This document shows, one piece after another, positions 41,104 to 48,895 of a stretch of 64,000 bases of DNA; the first letter of the stretch is position 1; each line of letters starts with the position of its first letter. The translations under genes and the position numbers were made by a program. This DNA comes from JADLBR01 sp964651705 (lineage in GTDB: Bacteria; Verrucomicrobiota; Verrucomicrobiia; JADLBR01). Under the pieces are notes generated by a model. It made no database searches and was not told the DNA's origin. It saw only the letters and a program-made list of their open reading frames with translations. The stretch spans positions 1 through 64,000 of the forward strand of contig CAZYWZ010000012.1 of the NCBI GenBank assembly GCA_964651705.1. Direction: 5' to 3'.

Positions 41104-41610
41104 TCATTCGAACAAATCCTCGACGATATCGGAGACGCGGACGTCGATGAGGACCCACTCTTCGACGGGGCGGTAGTAGACCAGGCGCCATTGGAGGGGT
41201 TGGGTCGCGTGCCAGGTGATGAAGTCGGCGGCGTAGAGTCGCCCGAGCACGCGCTGGGTGTCGTAGTGGTCGAACTCGATGGCGGGGCCGTAGGTCTGGA
41301 TGGCGCCCTCGGTTTTCGTGACGAGGATGTTGACGTTCTCGGCGACCTCGCCGATGCGGGAACCGCGCAGGAGGGTCTCGTAGGCCTCGCGGACCTTGGG
41401 GCCACCCTGCATGAGGGTCTGGAAGAACGTGGTGGCCTGCGCCTTGATGGAATCGGGCAGTGGCTGGGGATCGGGCTTCCGCTTGTGGAACTTGAAGATG
41501 GGGGCGACGTCGCCCGCGCGCGGGGCGGGCACTTGGGCGGCGGCGGGAAGGGCGAGGGCGCCGAGGGTGGCCATGGCGATCAGGCGGAGCGATAGGCGGT
41601 CTGTTGGCAT
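41104..41610 (-). CDS. Secreted protein of unknown function
   Basis: 168 residues with a signal peptide (LIAMATLGALALPAAAQVPA). The mature part has a helical stretch (LPDSIKAQATTFFQTLMQGG) and then an alpha/beta cup-like end (WRLVYYRPVEEWVLIDVRVS) that resembles small DUF4019/NTF2-like secreted domains. I do not recognise a family with confidence. It is divergent from the glycosyltransferase gene over 83 bp. Confidence 0.55.
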   Translation of the reverse strand: MPTDRLSLRLIAMATLGALALPAAAQVPAPRAGDVAPIFKFHKRKPDPQPLPDSIKAQATTFFQTLMQGGPKVREAYETLLRGSRIGEVAENVNILVTKTEGAIQTYGPAIEFDHYDTQRVLGRLYAADFITWHATQPLQWRLVYYRPVEEWVLIDVRVSDIVEDLFE

Positions 41611-41693
41611 GGGGGAACATTGGCGCGGGAAGGGCGGGGCGCCAGCCCGCATTTTTGGCTGCGCGTTTATTGGGCGCGGCTATCCTAGGCGGG

Positions 41694-42968
41694 ATGCGGC
41701 AGGAGACCGAGAGCGTGGGACGGCGGCGGATCCTGCTGCTCAACCAGGCATTTCATCCGGACGTGGTCGCCACGGCTCAGGTGCTGGCCGATCTCGCGAG
41801 GGAGCTGGCGCGGCTCGGCCACGAGGTGACGGTGATCGCGGGGCGCCAGGGGTACGACGATCCGGGCCGCGTATTCCCGGCGCGGGAGCGATGGGAGGGG
41901 ATTCGGATCGAGCGGGTGGGGGCGCTGGCGCTGGGGAAGGCCAGCCGCTGGCGACGGGCGGTGAATTTCGCGAGTTTTCTGGTGGCATGCGCGGTGAGGA
42001 TGGTGGGCCTGCCGCGGCAGGATCTGGTGGTGGCGCTGACCTCGCCGCCGCTGGTGGCATTTCTGGCCGCGCTCTGGACCCGGGTGCGCGGGGGGCGATA
42101 CGCGTACTGGATCATGGACCTCAATCCCGACGAGGCGCTGGCCGCGGGCTGGCTGCGCGCGGGTGGCGCGGCGGAGCGGTTCCTCTCGGCGATCTCGGCG
42201 TATTGCCTGAGGCGGGCGGAGCCGGTGATCGCCTTGGACCGTTTCATGGCGCAGCGGGTGCTGGCGAAGGGGGTACCCAAGGAGCGGCTGATCGTGCAGC
42301 CGCCATGGCCGCACGACGACCGGGTCTGGTACGACGCATCGGGGAGGGAGGCGTTCCGCGCCAGTCACGGGCTGGCCGACAAGTGGGTGGTGATGTACTC
42401 GGGCAACCACAGCCCGTGCCACCCGCTCAACACGCTGCTGGAGGCGGCGCGCCGCATGGAGGGTGACCCGGGCTTTCACTTCTGCTTCGTTGGCGGGGGC
42501 AGCGGCTGGGCGAAGGCGCGCGATTTTCGAGAGCGCCATTGCCTGCGCAACGTGACGCTGTTGCCCTACGAGCCCGCCGAGCGCCTGTCGGCCTCGCTTT
42601 CCGCGGCGGACCTGCACGTCGTGGTCATCGGGGAACCGTTCGTCGGGCTGGTCCACCCCTGCAAGATCTACAATATCATCGCGCTCGGCACGCCATTCCT
42701 CTGCATCGGTCCGCCGGAGAATCACGTGGCGGATCTGGCCGCGCGCCTCGGGGATGCGAGGGTCGCGAGGTTCGCCCGGCACGGCGATGCCGCGGCCGTG
42801 GAACGGGCGATCCGCGAGTCTCGCGATGCCGGGCTGGCGCCGGATCCCGGGCGGGGTGCCGCGCTGTTGTCCGAACTGTCGCGCCCGGCGGCGCTGGGCC
42901 GACTTGTCGCGGCGCTGCTGGGCGAGGCCCGTGTGCCGGAGGTTGTGCGCCCGTCGCCCGCGGGGTAG
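41694..42968 (+). CDS. GT4-type glycosyltransferase
   Basis: 424 residues with two Rossmann-like halves. The N-terminal half has the acceptor-side LLNQAFHPDVVATAQVLADL and GHEVTVIAGRQGYDDPGR; the C-terminal half has VVMYSGNHSPCHPLNTLLEA and FHFCFVGGGSGWAKA, with the donor-binding HPCKIYNIIALGTPFLCIGP in place of the usual E-x7-E. This matches the WbuB-like GT4 enzymes of surface-polysaccharide assembly. Donor and acceptor are unknown. ATG 41694 is chosen; the following ompA-like gene starts 9 nt after its stop, so they may share a transcript. Confidence 0.85.
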   Translation: MRQETESVGRRRILLLNQAFHPDVVATAQVLADLARELARLGHEVTVIAGRQGYDDPGRVFPARERWEGIRIERVGALALGKASRWRRAVNFASFLVACAVRMVGLPRQDLVVALTSPPLVAFLAALWTRVRGGRYAYWIMDLNPDEALAAGWLRAGGAAERFLSAISAYCLRRAEPVIALDRFMAQRVLAKGVPKERLIVQPPWPHDDRVWYDASGREAFRASHGLADKWVVMYSGNHSPCHPLNTLLEAARRMEGDPGFHFCFVGGGSGWAKARDFRERHCLRNVTLLPYEPAERLSASLSAADLHVVVIGEPFVGLVHPCKIYNIIALGTPFLCIGPPENHVADLAARLGDARVARFARHGDAAAVERAIRESRDAGLAPDPGRGAALLSELSRPAALGRLVAALLGEARVPEVVRPSPAG

Positions 42969-42977
42969 AATAGGCGG

Positions 42978-43835
42978 ATGAAGGGCCTCACCACCCTCGT
43001 GATGCTGGTCACCCTGGTCTTTGCCGGGATCGCCAGCTTCTATTTTCTGGAGCATCAGCGCAAGGGCGAGCAACTGGCGGCCTCGCTGGACAACATCGCG
43101 CAGCTGCAGGAAGAATTCCGGAAGATCGAGTCGCAGCTGGAGCAGGCGCGGCAGAACGTCGCGGGCAATGGCGATGCGGTGGAGGCGGTCAGGGCCGAGG
43201 CCGAAAAGTGGCAGGCCGAGGCCAGGCGCCTGCTGGAGGATCGGGGCAGGTTGGAGAAGCAGGTGGAGGAGTTGAGCGGCCGACTGGTCGCCGCGATGGC
43301 TCGGGTCACGCCGCCCAGCCCGACCGCGGTGCCACCCGCGGGGAAGCCCGAGCCTCCAGCGCCGCCACCCGCGGCATCGACGAATCGGCTCGGCGAGGTC
43401 AAGCAGGCGCTGAAGGCGTCAGTGGCGCGTGGGGATCTGGTGGTTCGGGAAAAAGCCTCCGGGCGGGATATGGCGATCGCCGTGCCGAGCCGGAATCTCT
43501 TTGGGCCGGGCCCGGCCGATCTCAAGGACGAGGGCAAGGCGATCTTGCGTGAGGTGGTCGGCGCGATCAAGGCGTGGGGCGAGGTCGGATTGCGGATCGA
43601 GGGCCACACCGACAATATCCCGATGGGCCCCAAATATCGGGAACAGTTCCCCACCAACCAAGAACTCTCCGACGCGAGGGCGCGCATCGTGGCCAGCTTC
43701 CTGGCCGCCGAGGCGGGCATCGAGCCGACGCAGATCTCGTCGGCCGGGTTCGCCGACTCGAAGCCGCTGGCCGACAATGCCTCCGCCGAGGGTCGGGCCA
43801 AGAATAGCCGGATCGAGATCGTGCCCGTGCCATGA
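42978..43835 (+). CDS. OmpA/MotB-type peptidoglycan-binding protein
   Basis: 285 residues: an N-terminal membrane anchor (LTTLVMLVTLVFAGIASFYF), a coiled coil at about 25-100, a Pro-rich linker (about 110-135) and an OmpA C-terminal domain (about 160-285). The domain carries LRIEGHTDNIPMG, ELSDARARIVASFLA and the final AEGRAKNSRIEIV, the signature that binds diaminopimelate in the wall. The single anchor and coiled coil suggest a periplasm-spanning spacer rather than a porin. Confidence 0.9.
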   Translation: MKGLTTLVMLVTLVFAGIASFYFLEHQRKGEQLAASLDNIAQLQEEFRKIESQLEQARQNVAGNGDAVEAVRAEAEKWQAEARRLLEDRGRLEKQVEELSGRLVAAMARVTPPSPTAVPPAGKPEPPAPPPAASTNRLGEVKQALKASVARGDLVVREKASGRDMAIAVPSRNLFGPGPADLKDEGKAILREVVGAIKAWGEVGLRIEGHTDNIPMGPKYREQFPTNQELSDARARIVASFLAAEAGIEPTQISSAGFADSKPLADNASAEGRAKNSRIEIVPVP

Positions 43836-43886
43836 CGGCCCCGACTCCCCTCTTGCGTCGGCGGGCGCGACGCGCATTTTGTGGTG

Positions 43887-44444
43887 ATGCGCGTGATGCT
43901 GAGGTTGCTGGCCGCGGGCTTAGTCGCGGCGGGGGCCGCCGGGGCCGCGGACGTGGTATTGCCCATGAGTCCGGTGGGACAGTTCTGGACCAAGAGCGTG
44001 CCGAGTTTTCAGGCGGCGTGGCTCGAGACCGAAGAGAATCCCTTCGGGATATTGGACAGGGTCGACCTGAAATTGAGGCGTTTCGTGGCGCGGCATAACC
44101 TCAATCAGGTAAAGCCCCTCATCATCGAGTTTCCGGACCTGGGCTGGGAGCCGGGCAAGGCGAAGGTGCGGTTCATGGTGCCGCTGCCACCGGACTCGCG
44201 CGTCCTGGCCCCGGAGGGCGAGGAGATCTCGATCGATGCCTGGGAGGGGTGTCCCGTCGCGTCCCTGTCGTTCAAGGGAGCGTACACCTGGGAGAATGTC
44301 CGCCCGCGCATGCGGCAGATGGCCGATTGGATCCAGAAACAGAACCGCGTGATCGAGGGCCGGCCCCGGTTGCTCATATATCACCATCTCGCGTTCCGGC
44401 TCGACTGGATGCGGTGCGCGGAATTGCAGGTGCCGGTGCGATGA
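43887..44444 (+). CDS. Secreted GyrI-like domain protein
   Basis: 185 residues with a signal peptide (VMLRLLAAGLVAAGAAGA). The second half, CPVASLSFKGAYTWENVRPR, then MADWIQKQNRVIEGRPRLLI and ELQVPVR, follows the GyrI/AraC-effector-binding (SOUL-like) pattern. Most such domains are cytosolic, so export is unusual, and the ligand is unknown. Start 43887 (ATG) begins the signal peptide; GTG codons lie just before. Its stop overlaps the start of the methyltransferase gene (ATGA). Confidence 0.6.
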   Translation: MRVMLRLLAAGLVAAGAAGAADVVLPMSPVGQFWTKSVPSFQAAWLETEENPFGILDRVDLKLRRFVARHNLNQVKPLIIEFPDLGWEPGKAKVRFMVPLPPDSRVLAPEGEEISIDAWEGCPVASLSFKGAYTWENVRPRMRQMADWIQKQNRVIEGRPRLLIYHHLAFRLDWMRCAELQVPVR

Positions 44445-45490
44445 AGGCGACGGATCACGCGCTGCGGCTAGAGATCGCGGATGTGGCCTTCGGCGGTGAC
44501 GGGGTCGCGCGCCACGAGGGGCGCGTGGTGTTCGTCCCGCTCACGGCGCCGGGCGATGTGGTCGAGGCCCGCGTGGTCTCGGAGCGCAAGGGGTTCCTGC
44601 GGGCCGAGGTCCAGCGGGTGATCGAGCCTTCCCCCGACCGCGAGGAGCCGGGGTGCCGGCACTTCGGGCGATGTGGCGGCTGTTGCTATCAGCACATCCG
44701 TTACCCGGCGCAGTTGGCGCTGAAGCAAAAGCAGGTCCGCGAGGCGCTTTCGCGCATCGGCAAGATCGCCGAACCGCCCGTGTCCGAGATCATCCCGAGC
44801 CCGGAGCCCTATGGTTACCGGAATCGCATCACGGTCCACGCGGCCGGCGGCGTGGTCGGTTTCTGGAGCCGCGACGGCGCCTCGCTCGTCGATGTCGATC
44901 GTTGCCCCATCGCGGGGGAGCAGGTCAACGCGCGACTGGCGGAGCTGCGCGCCCGCGCGCCTTTCGAGGGGCATTTCTCCCTGCGCGAGGCGGGGCTCCC
45001 GCGCTCGGGATTCGCGCAGGCCAACCGCTTCCTGCTCGACGCGCTGCGCGCCGCCGTGACCGAGGCGTTTGCCCCGGGCGGCGAGCAACTTTTCGAGGGA
45101 TATTGCGGTTCCGGGTTCTTCACCGCGGCGCTGGCGGGGATGTTCCGCGAGGTCGAGGCCTGCGATTCGGATTCCCGGCTGCTGCGCGACGTGCCGGAGA
45201 TCGAGAATGTCACTTGGCGCCATGGGGATGTCGGGGAATGGCTCCCGGGCTCCAAGGCCGATGCCGTCTTGCTTGACCCGCCCCGCGAGGGGTTGCCCCG
45301 CGACGTCATCGACGCCCTGAAGCGCCGCCCGCCCGCCCGCCTCGTCTATGTCTCGTGCGACCCCCCCACGTTCGCGCGAGACGCGGGCCGCCTCTCGGGC
45401 GCGCTGCGACTGGAGTCCGTGAAACCCATCGACCTCTTCCCCCAGACCGCCCAGATCGAATGCGTGGCGCTGTTCCTGCGTCACGGGTGA
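44441..45490 (+). CDS. TRAM-domain 23S rRNA (uracil-5-)-methyltransferase (RlmD-type)
   Basis: 349 residues. An N-terminal TRAM domain (about 8-60) precedes a 4Fe-4S site in CRHFGRCGGCCYQH and a Rossmann SAM-binding domain with EGYCGSGFFTAALAGMF. The catalytic motifs are in AVLLDPPREGLPRDV and VYVSCDPPTFARDAGRLS, the Cys of which attacks uracil C6. RlmD, RlmC and TrmA share this plan, so the target uridine is not certain. It overlaps the GyrI-like gene by four bases. The frame continues open for 43 codons after its TGA (see next entry). Confidence 0.9.
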   Translation: MKATDHALRLEIADVAFGGDGVARHEGRVVFVPLTAPGDVVEARVVSERKGFLRAEVQRVIEPSPDREEPGCRHFGRCGGCCYQHIRYPAQLALKQKQVREALSRIGKIAEPPVSEIIPSPEPYGYRNRITVHAAGGVVGFWSRDGASLVDVDRCPIAGEQVNARLAELRARAPFEGHFSLREAGLPRSGFAQANRFLLDALRAAVTEAFAPGGEQLFEGYCGSGFFTAALAGMFREVEACDSDSRLLRDVPEIENVTWRHGDVGEWLPGSKADAVLLDPPREGLPRDVIDALKRRPPARLVYVSCDPPTFARDAGRLSGALRLESVKPIDLFPQTAQIECVALFLRHG

Positions 45491-45622
45491 CGGGCCTTCG
45501 CCAAGTCCAGGAACAAACCCTTCCAGATCGATGAGTGGGGCGTCTGGGGACCCGATGCCGCCCCCTTCGTCGAAGGCATGGCCGCCGTCCTCCGCGATAA
45601 CCTTGCCCGGGCCCACACCTAA
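45491..45622 (+). pseudogene. 3' remnant of a glycoside hydrolase
   Basis: In frame after the methyltransferase stop lie 43 codons reading RAFAKSRNKPFQIDEWGVWG and then PFVEGMAAVL to a TAA at 45620. The phrase AxSRxKPxxxxEWGVWG is typical of the nucleophile strand of clan GH-A enzymes such as GH26. There is no start codon or other catalytic part, so this is most likely the tail of a deleted gene. Confidence 0.55.
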
Positions 45623-45639
45623 TCGAACTCCGACGCCGC

Positions 45640-45870
45640 CTATCCCGGCCAACTCCATTCTCGCGGAACCGAGTGGCCCGCCACCACCGCAGCGCTGCGG
45701 TATTGCCTGACCGTCGCGCCCCGCCGTTTCCTCGTCCGGCGGAAAGGCAATTCGCGGCCGCCGGGGCAGCGCACCAAATCCCGCACGAACCTCGCCGGGT
45801 GATCGGCCCCAACCCACTCCTCCAGCGTCGGTGGCAACAGGTGAACTTGATCATAGTCAGCTTCGATCAC
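45640..45870 (-). pseudogene. N-terminal remnant of an IS1182-type transposase
   Basis: The frame starts MIEADYDQVHLLPPTLEEWV and continues GADHPARFVRDLV, the characteristic N-terminus of IS1182/IS5-related transposases. After about 33 residues the match ends abruptly, and the rest (to a stop at 45640) is unrelated. No DDE domain and no inverted ends were found. The neighbouring 45871-46011 has nothing else recognisable. Confidence 0.72.
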
Positions 45871-46011
45871 TCGCGGCCTCCGCCTTCCTAGCCGCTAATC
45901 ACACAAGAAGCTAATTTTGAGACGGTCTCGCCCCATCGCCCGCGCGCCACCCGCGCGCGGGATGCCTCGGCCGACCCGGCCCGCGAGGCCGCGGGCCCTC
46001 CCAAACATGGC

Positions 46012-46647
46012 TCAACCCAGCGCCAGGCGCGCGGCGAGCGCGGCCAGTATCGCGGCCGCCAACCACGACAGATACTTCGGCCAGCGCGGGTCGCGGGATA
46101 GCCGCTCGGCGATGCCACCCGAGAACCAGCCGATCGCGGAAAAGAGGACAAAGGCCTGCGCCATGAACAGCAGCCCGAGCATGACCATCTGCGCGCCCAC
46201 CCGGCCCGCGGCGCGATCCACGAACTGCGGGAGAAAAGCGAGAAAGAACAGGGCGACCTTCGGGTTGAGCACGTTCATGAGAAATCCTCGGCGAAAGTGC
46301 CCGAGCGCCGGAGCGCCGGTATGGTCTCCTGCCGCAATTCCCGGGCCCGCCGGGCCGAGCGACCGCCACGCCAGGTACAGCAGGTAGGCCGCGCCCGCGT
46401 ATTTCACCGCGTGGAATGCCATCGGCGAGGAATAGAAGATCGCCGAGATCCCCGCGGCCGCCAGCAGCGTGTGGACCGTGATGCCGCTGCACATCCCCCA
46501 GGCCGTGACCAGCGCCGCCCGCCGGCCCCGCGAGATCCCCTGCGCGATCACGAACAGGTTGTCGGGGCCCGGCGCGAGCGTCAGCCCGACGGATGCCGCC
46601 AGGAACGACAGCAGCGAGGTTGAGGACACGCCGCTCTTGTACCACAT
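46012..46647 (-). CDS. LysE/RhtB-family exporter
   Basis: 211 residues with about six membrane segments. The family signature is present: SVGLTLAPGPDNLFVIAQGI, then GRRAALVTAWGMCSGITVHT and FRRGFLMNVLNPKVALFFLA. Members export amino acids such as lysine, threonine or homoserine lactone. The substrate here is not deducible. Start 46647 gives the usual length. It is divergent from the GH16 gene, with 69 bp between. Confidence 0.92.
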   Translation of the reverse strand: MWYKSGVSSTSLLSFLAASVGLTLAPGPDNLFVIAQGISRGRRAALVTAWGMCSGITVHTLLAAAGISAIFYSSPMAFHAVKYAGAAYLLYLAWRSLGPAGPGIAAGDHTGAPALGHFRRGFLMNVLNPKVALFFLAFLPQFVDRAAGRVGAQMVMLGLLFMAQAFVLFSAIGWFSGGIAERLSRDPRWPKYLSWLAAAILAALAARLALG

Positions 46648-46716
46648 CGCGGCGACATCGGGAACGCGAAGAGCGGAGGGATGGTAATCTTCGGGCGTCC
46701 GTGTACAAGGTGGCGC

Positions 46717-47547
46717 ATGCTCCTTCGTCACTTCTGCTTCTTGTTGATTGGCTCGGCCCTCGGCGCGCGGGCCGGGGATTGGCAATTGGTCTGGTCGGAC
46801 GAATTCGACAAGCCCGGGTCCCCGGATCCGGCGAAGTGGTCCCACGAGGCGGGGTTCATCCGGAATCAGGAATTGCAGTACTACACGCGGGGGCGGCCCG
46901 AGAACGCGCGGGTCGAGGGGGGGTCGCTGGTGATCGAGGCGCGGCGCGAGGTATTCCCGAACCCCGCCTTTGACGCCTCGGCGGGCAAGGACTGGAAGCG
47001 ATCGAGGAAGGAGGCCGGGTACACCTCGGCGAGCCTCACGACCCAAGGGAAGGCCTCCTGGAAGTACGGGCGGATCGAGGTGCGGGCGAAGTTGCCCGAG
47101 GGGCGGGGCCTGTGGCCGGCGATCTGGATGCTCGGGGACGCCAAGGGACAGGGCGTGCCGTGGCCCGCGTGCGGGGAGATCGACATCATGGAGTACGTCG
47201 GTCACGAGCCGGGCGTCATCCACGGCACGGTGCACACCGCGAAGTATAACCACGTCAAAAAGACCCAGCGCGGGGCGCGGCTCAAGGTGGGTCCTGTGGG
47301 GGAAAAATTTCGCGTCTACGCCGTCGAATGGGATCCGAAGAAGATCGATTTCTTCGTGGACCAGGAGAAGTATCTCACCTTCCCAAACGAGGGGACTGGC
47401 GACGAGGCCTGGCCCTTCGACAAGCCTTTCTATCTGATCCTGAATGTGGCGGTGGGTGGCGCATGGGGCGGGGCGAAGGGCGTGGACGAGGGCGCTTTCC
47501 CGGCCCGGATGCTCGTCGATTACGTGCGGGTGTACGAGCGGCGGTGA
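46717..47547 (+). CDS. Secreted GH16 beta-glycanase (laminarinase-like)
   Basis: 276 residues with a signal peptide (LRHFCFLLIGSALGARA). The catalytic motif ExDxxE is E154-I-D156-I-M-E159 in CGEIDIMEYVGHEPG. Other landmarks are WSDEFDKPGSPDPAKW, YGRIEVRAKLPEGRGLWPAI and the final LLVDYVRVYE-like end, all typical of the beta-jelly-roll GH16 enzymes acting on beta-1,3-glucan or related marine glycans. It is a single gene, divergent from the LysE exporter, converging on the metallopeptidase gene with nine bases between stops. Confidence 0.93.
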   Translation: MLLRHFCFLLIGSALGARAGDWQLVWSDEFDKPGSPDPAKWSHEAGFIRNQELQYYTRGRPENARVEGGSLVIEARREVFPNPAFDASAGKDWKRSRKEAGYTSASLTTQGKASWKYGRIEVRAKLPEGRGLWPAIWMLGDAKGQGVPWPACGEIDIMEYVGHEPGVIHGTVHTAKYNHVKKTQRGARLKVGPVGEKFRVYAVEWDPKKIDFFVDQEKYLTFPNEGTGDEAWPFDKPFYLILNVAVGGAWGGAKGVDEGAFPARMLVDYVRVYERR

Positions 47548-47556
47548 GGGGGGCGT

Positions 47557-48567
47557 TTAACGGTTTGGTCCATCCGGCGGCGGGGCGGGGAGTTCGATAT
47601 TGAAGCGGCGGCACACCGACGCCAGCGCATCCCAGATGAATCGGTTGTTCTCCGGCCCGCGCTGGCGGGCCTCCGGCCAATCGAGCGGATCGAGCCCCGC
47701 CTCCCGAGAGGCGATGTCGTCGGATCGATCCAATTCTTCCAGCAGCGCCCGGATCAGGGCGGTGCCATACAGGCGCTCATCCTCCATGATCGGTCTCGGG
47801 TCCCCGAGATATCGAGCCGCCATCAAACGCTCGGGCGCGCGGAGTTTCCCCTCGGCGTCGGCCGCCCGAGCCAGGGTATTCCAGAAAGCCGCCGCCTCAT
47901 AGCGCTGCCCGAATAACCTCTCGACCGCGGGCCACGCCCGCGGGAGGTGTCCCCCGTGGCCCGCGCCTTCCCGAAAGGCGTATTCCGCCCACCGCGCCGT
48001 GCCCTCCGTGTACCACGCGTTCTTGAATAGCGTGTAGCCATTCTGGAACTCGTGGAACAGCTCGTGCGCGGGGGTGAGATTGCGCGCGTCGAGATCGCGG
48101 TCGATGTCGATGCTGAGCACGTCCACGCCCTCCGGGGGATCGCTCGGCCGATGGTAATTGACGATCGCGTCGCCGGCCGTGCCCCGGTTGGTGATCCCGA
48201 GGACGTTCACGTCGAAGAAACGGACGCGGCCGCGGTATCGCGGGCTCTGGAATGGGTGCTGGAGGCCCATGACATCGGCGTACATCTTCCGCGCCACCAC
48301 CAGCTGGAGGGCCAGATCCTGGATCTTATCGGGAACCCCGTCGCCGTCGGTGTCGGCGCGGCCCGCCTCCGGAAGCGCGTCCTTCCCCTCCAGCGAATAG
48401 TAGATGCGGAACTCCTCCCGGACCAGGTGTCGCTCCAGCGCGACGCGCGGCCGCTGCCACGGGGGCCACTTGTCGCCTGCGGCACGTGTCGCCCCGCCGG
48501 CGAAAAGGAGCAACGCCGCGATGAAGCCGGGAAGCGCTCGCAACTCGATTGGCGCCGCGCGCGGCAT
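47557..48567 (-). CDS. Secreted gluzincin-type metallopeptidase
   Basis: 336 residues with a signal peptide (LPGFIAALLLFAGGATRA). A zinc site HExxH is at H168-E169-L-F-H172 in LTPAHELFHEFQNGYTLF. A third ligand, probably E188, follows in AWYTEGTARWAEY. A Ca-binding DxDxDG loop, ADTDGDGVPDKIQDL, lies at about 71-84. This combination occurs in secreted metalloproteases of the MXAN_6640/DUF6055 kind, where the TSP3-like loop is structural. The substrate is unknown. It is not part of an obvious operon. Confidence 0.75.
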   Translation of the reverse strand: MPRAAPIELRALPGFIAALLLFAGGATRAAGDKWPPWQRPRVALERHLVREEFRIYYSLEGKDALPEAGRADTDGDGVPDKIQDLALQLVVARKMYADVMGLQHPFQSPRYRGRVRFFDVNVLGITNRGTAGDAIVNYHRPSDPPEGVDVLSIDIDRDLDARNLTPAHELFHEFQNGYTLFKNAWYTEGTARWAEYAFREGAGHGGHLPRAWPAVERLFGQRYEAAAFWNTLARAADAEGKLRAPERLMAARYLGDPRPIMEDERLYGTALIRALLEELDRSDDIASREAGLDPLDWPEARQRGPENNRFIWDALASVCRRFNIELPAPPPDGPNR

Positions 48568-48637
48568 GCGGGAATGTTCCTCCTCCCGGGCGCCGCGCGC
48601 AAGGCGGTTCGGGTGCCGCGGAACCGAAAGCTCCAGA

Positions 48638-48730
48638 CGTAGCCCATCTGGTCACAGATGGGCCACGCGGGAAAAGGAATCCTCTTGGCTGAACCATCGC
48701 GGTCGCCCATCTGTGACCAGATGGGCTACG
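48638..48730. repeat. Two opposed family E hairpins
   Basis: GCCCATCTGGTCACAGATGGGC (48642-48663) and GCCCATCTGTGACCAGATGGGC (48705-48726) are reverse complements and are framed by CGTAG and CTACG, so the 93-bp unit is itself an inverted repeat. It lies in the gap 48568-48895, upstream of the DUF1080 gene. Single family E hairpins lie at 21111-21133 and 54364-54385. Confidence 0.8.
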
Positions 48731-48895
48731 TCTTGCCAGCGGGTGGTGACCCGCCGCGTGGCGCCCCCAGATTCCCGCTTGCCGCGGGAGCCGGTTGCGC
48801 GATGATCCATCGATGGGCCGGAAACGGAGCGCCCGTGATATTCACGCGAAGCCGGATCGTCGAGCCGCACAATCTCTCACCGGAGGCCTGACACC

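Noticed and set aside
45640..45870. Intact insertion sequence
   Set aside because: Only about 33 residues match a transposase; no DDE domain or inverted ends were found.
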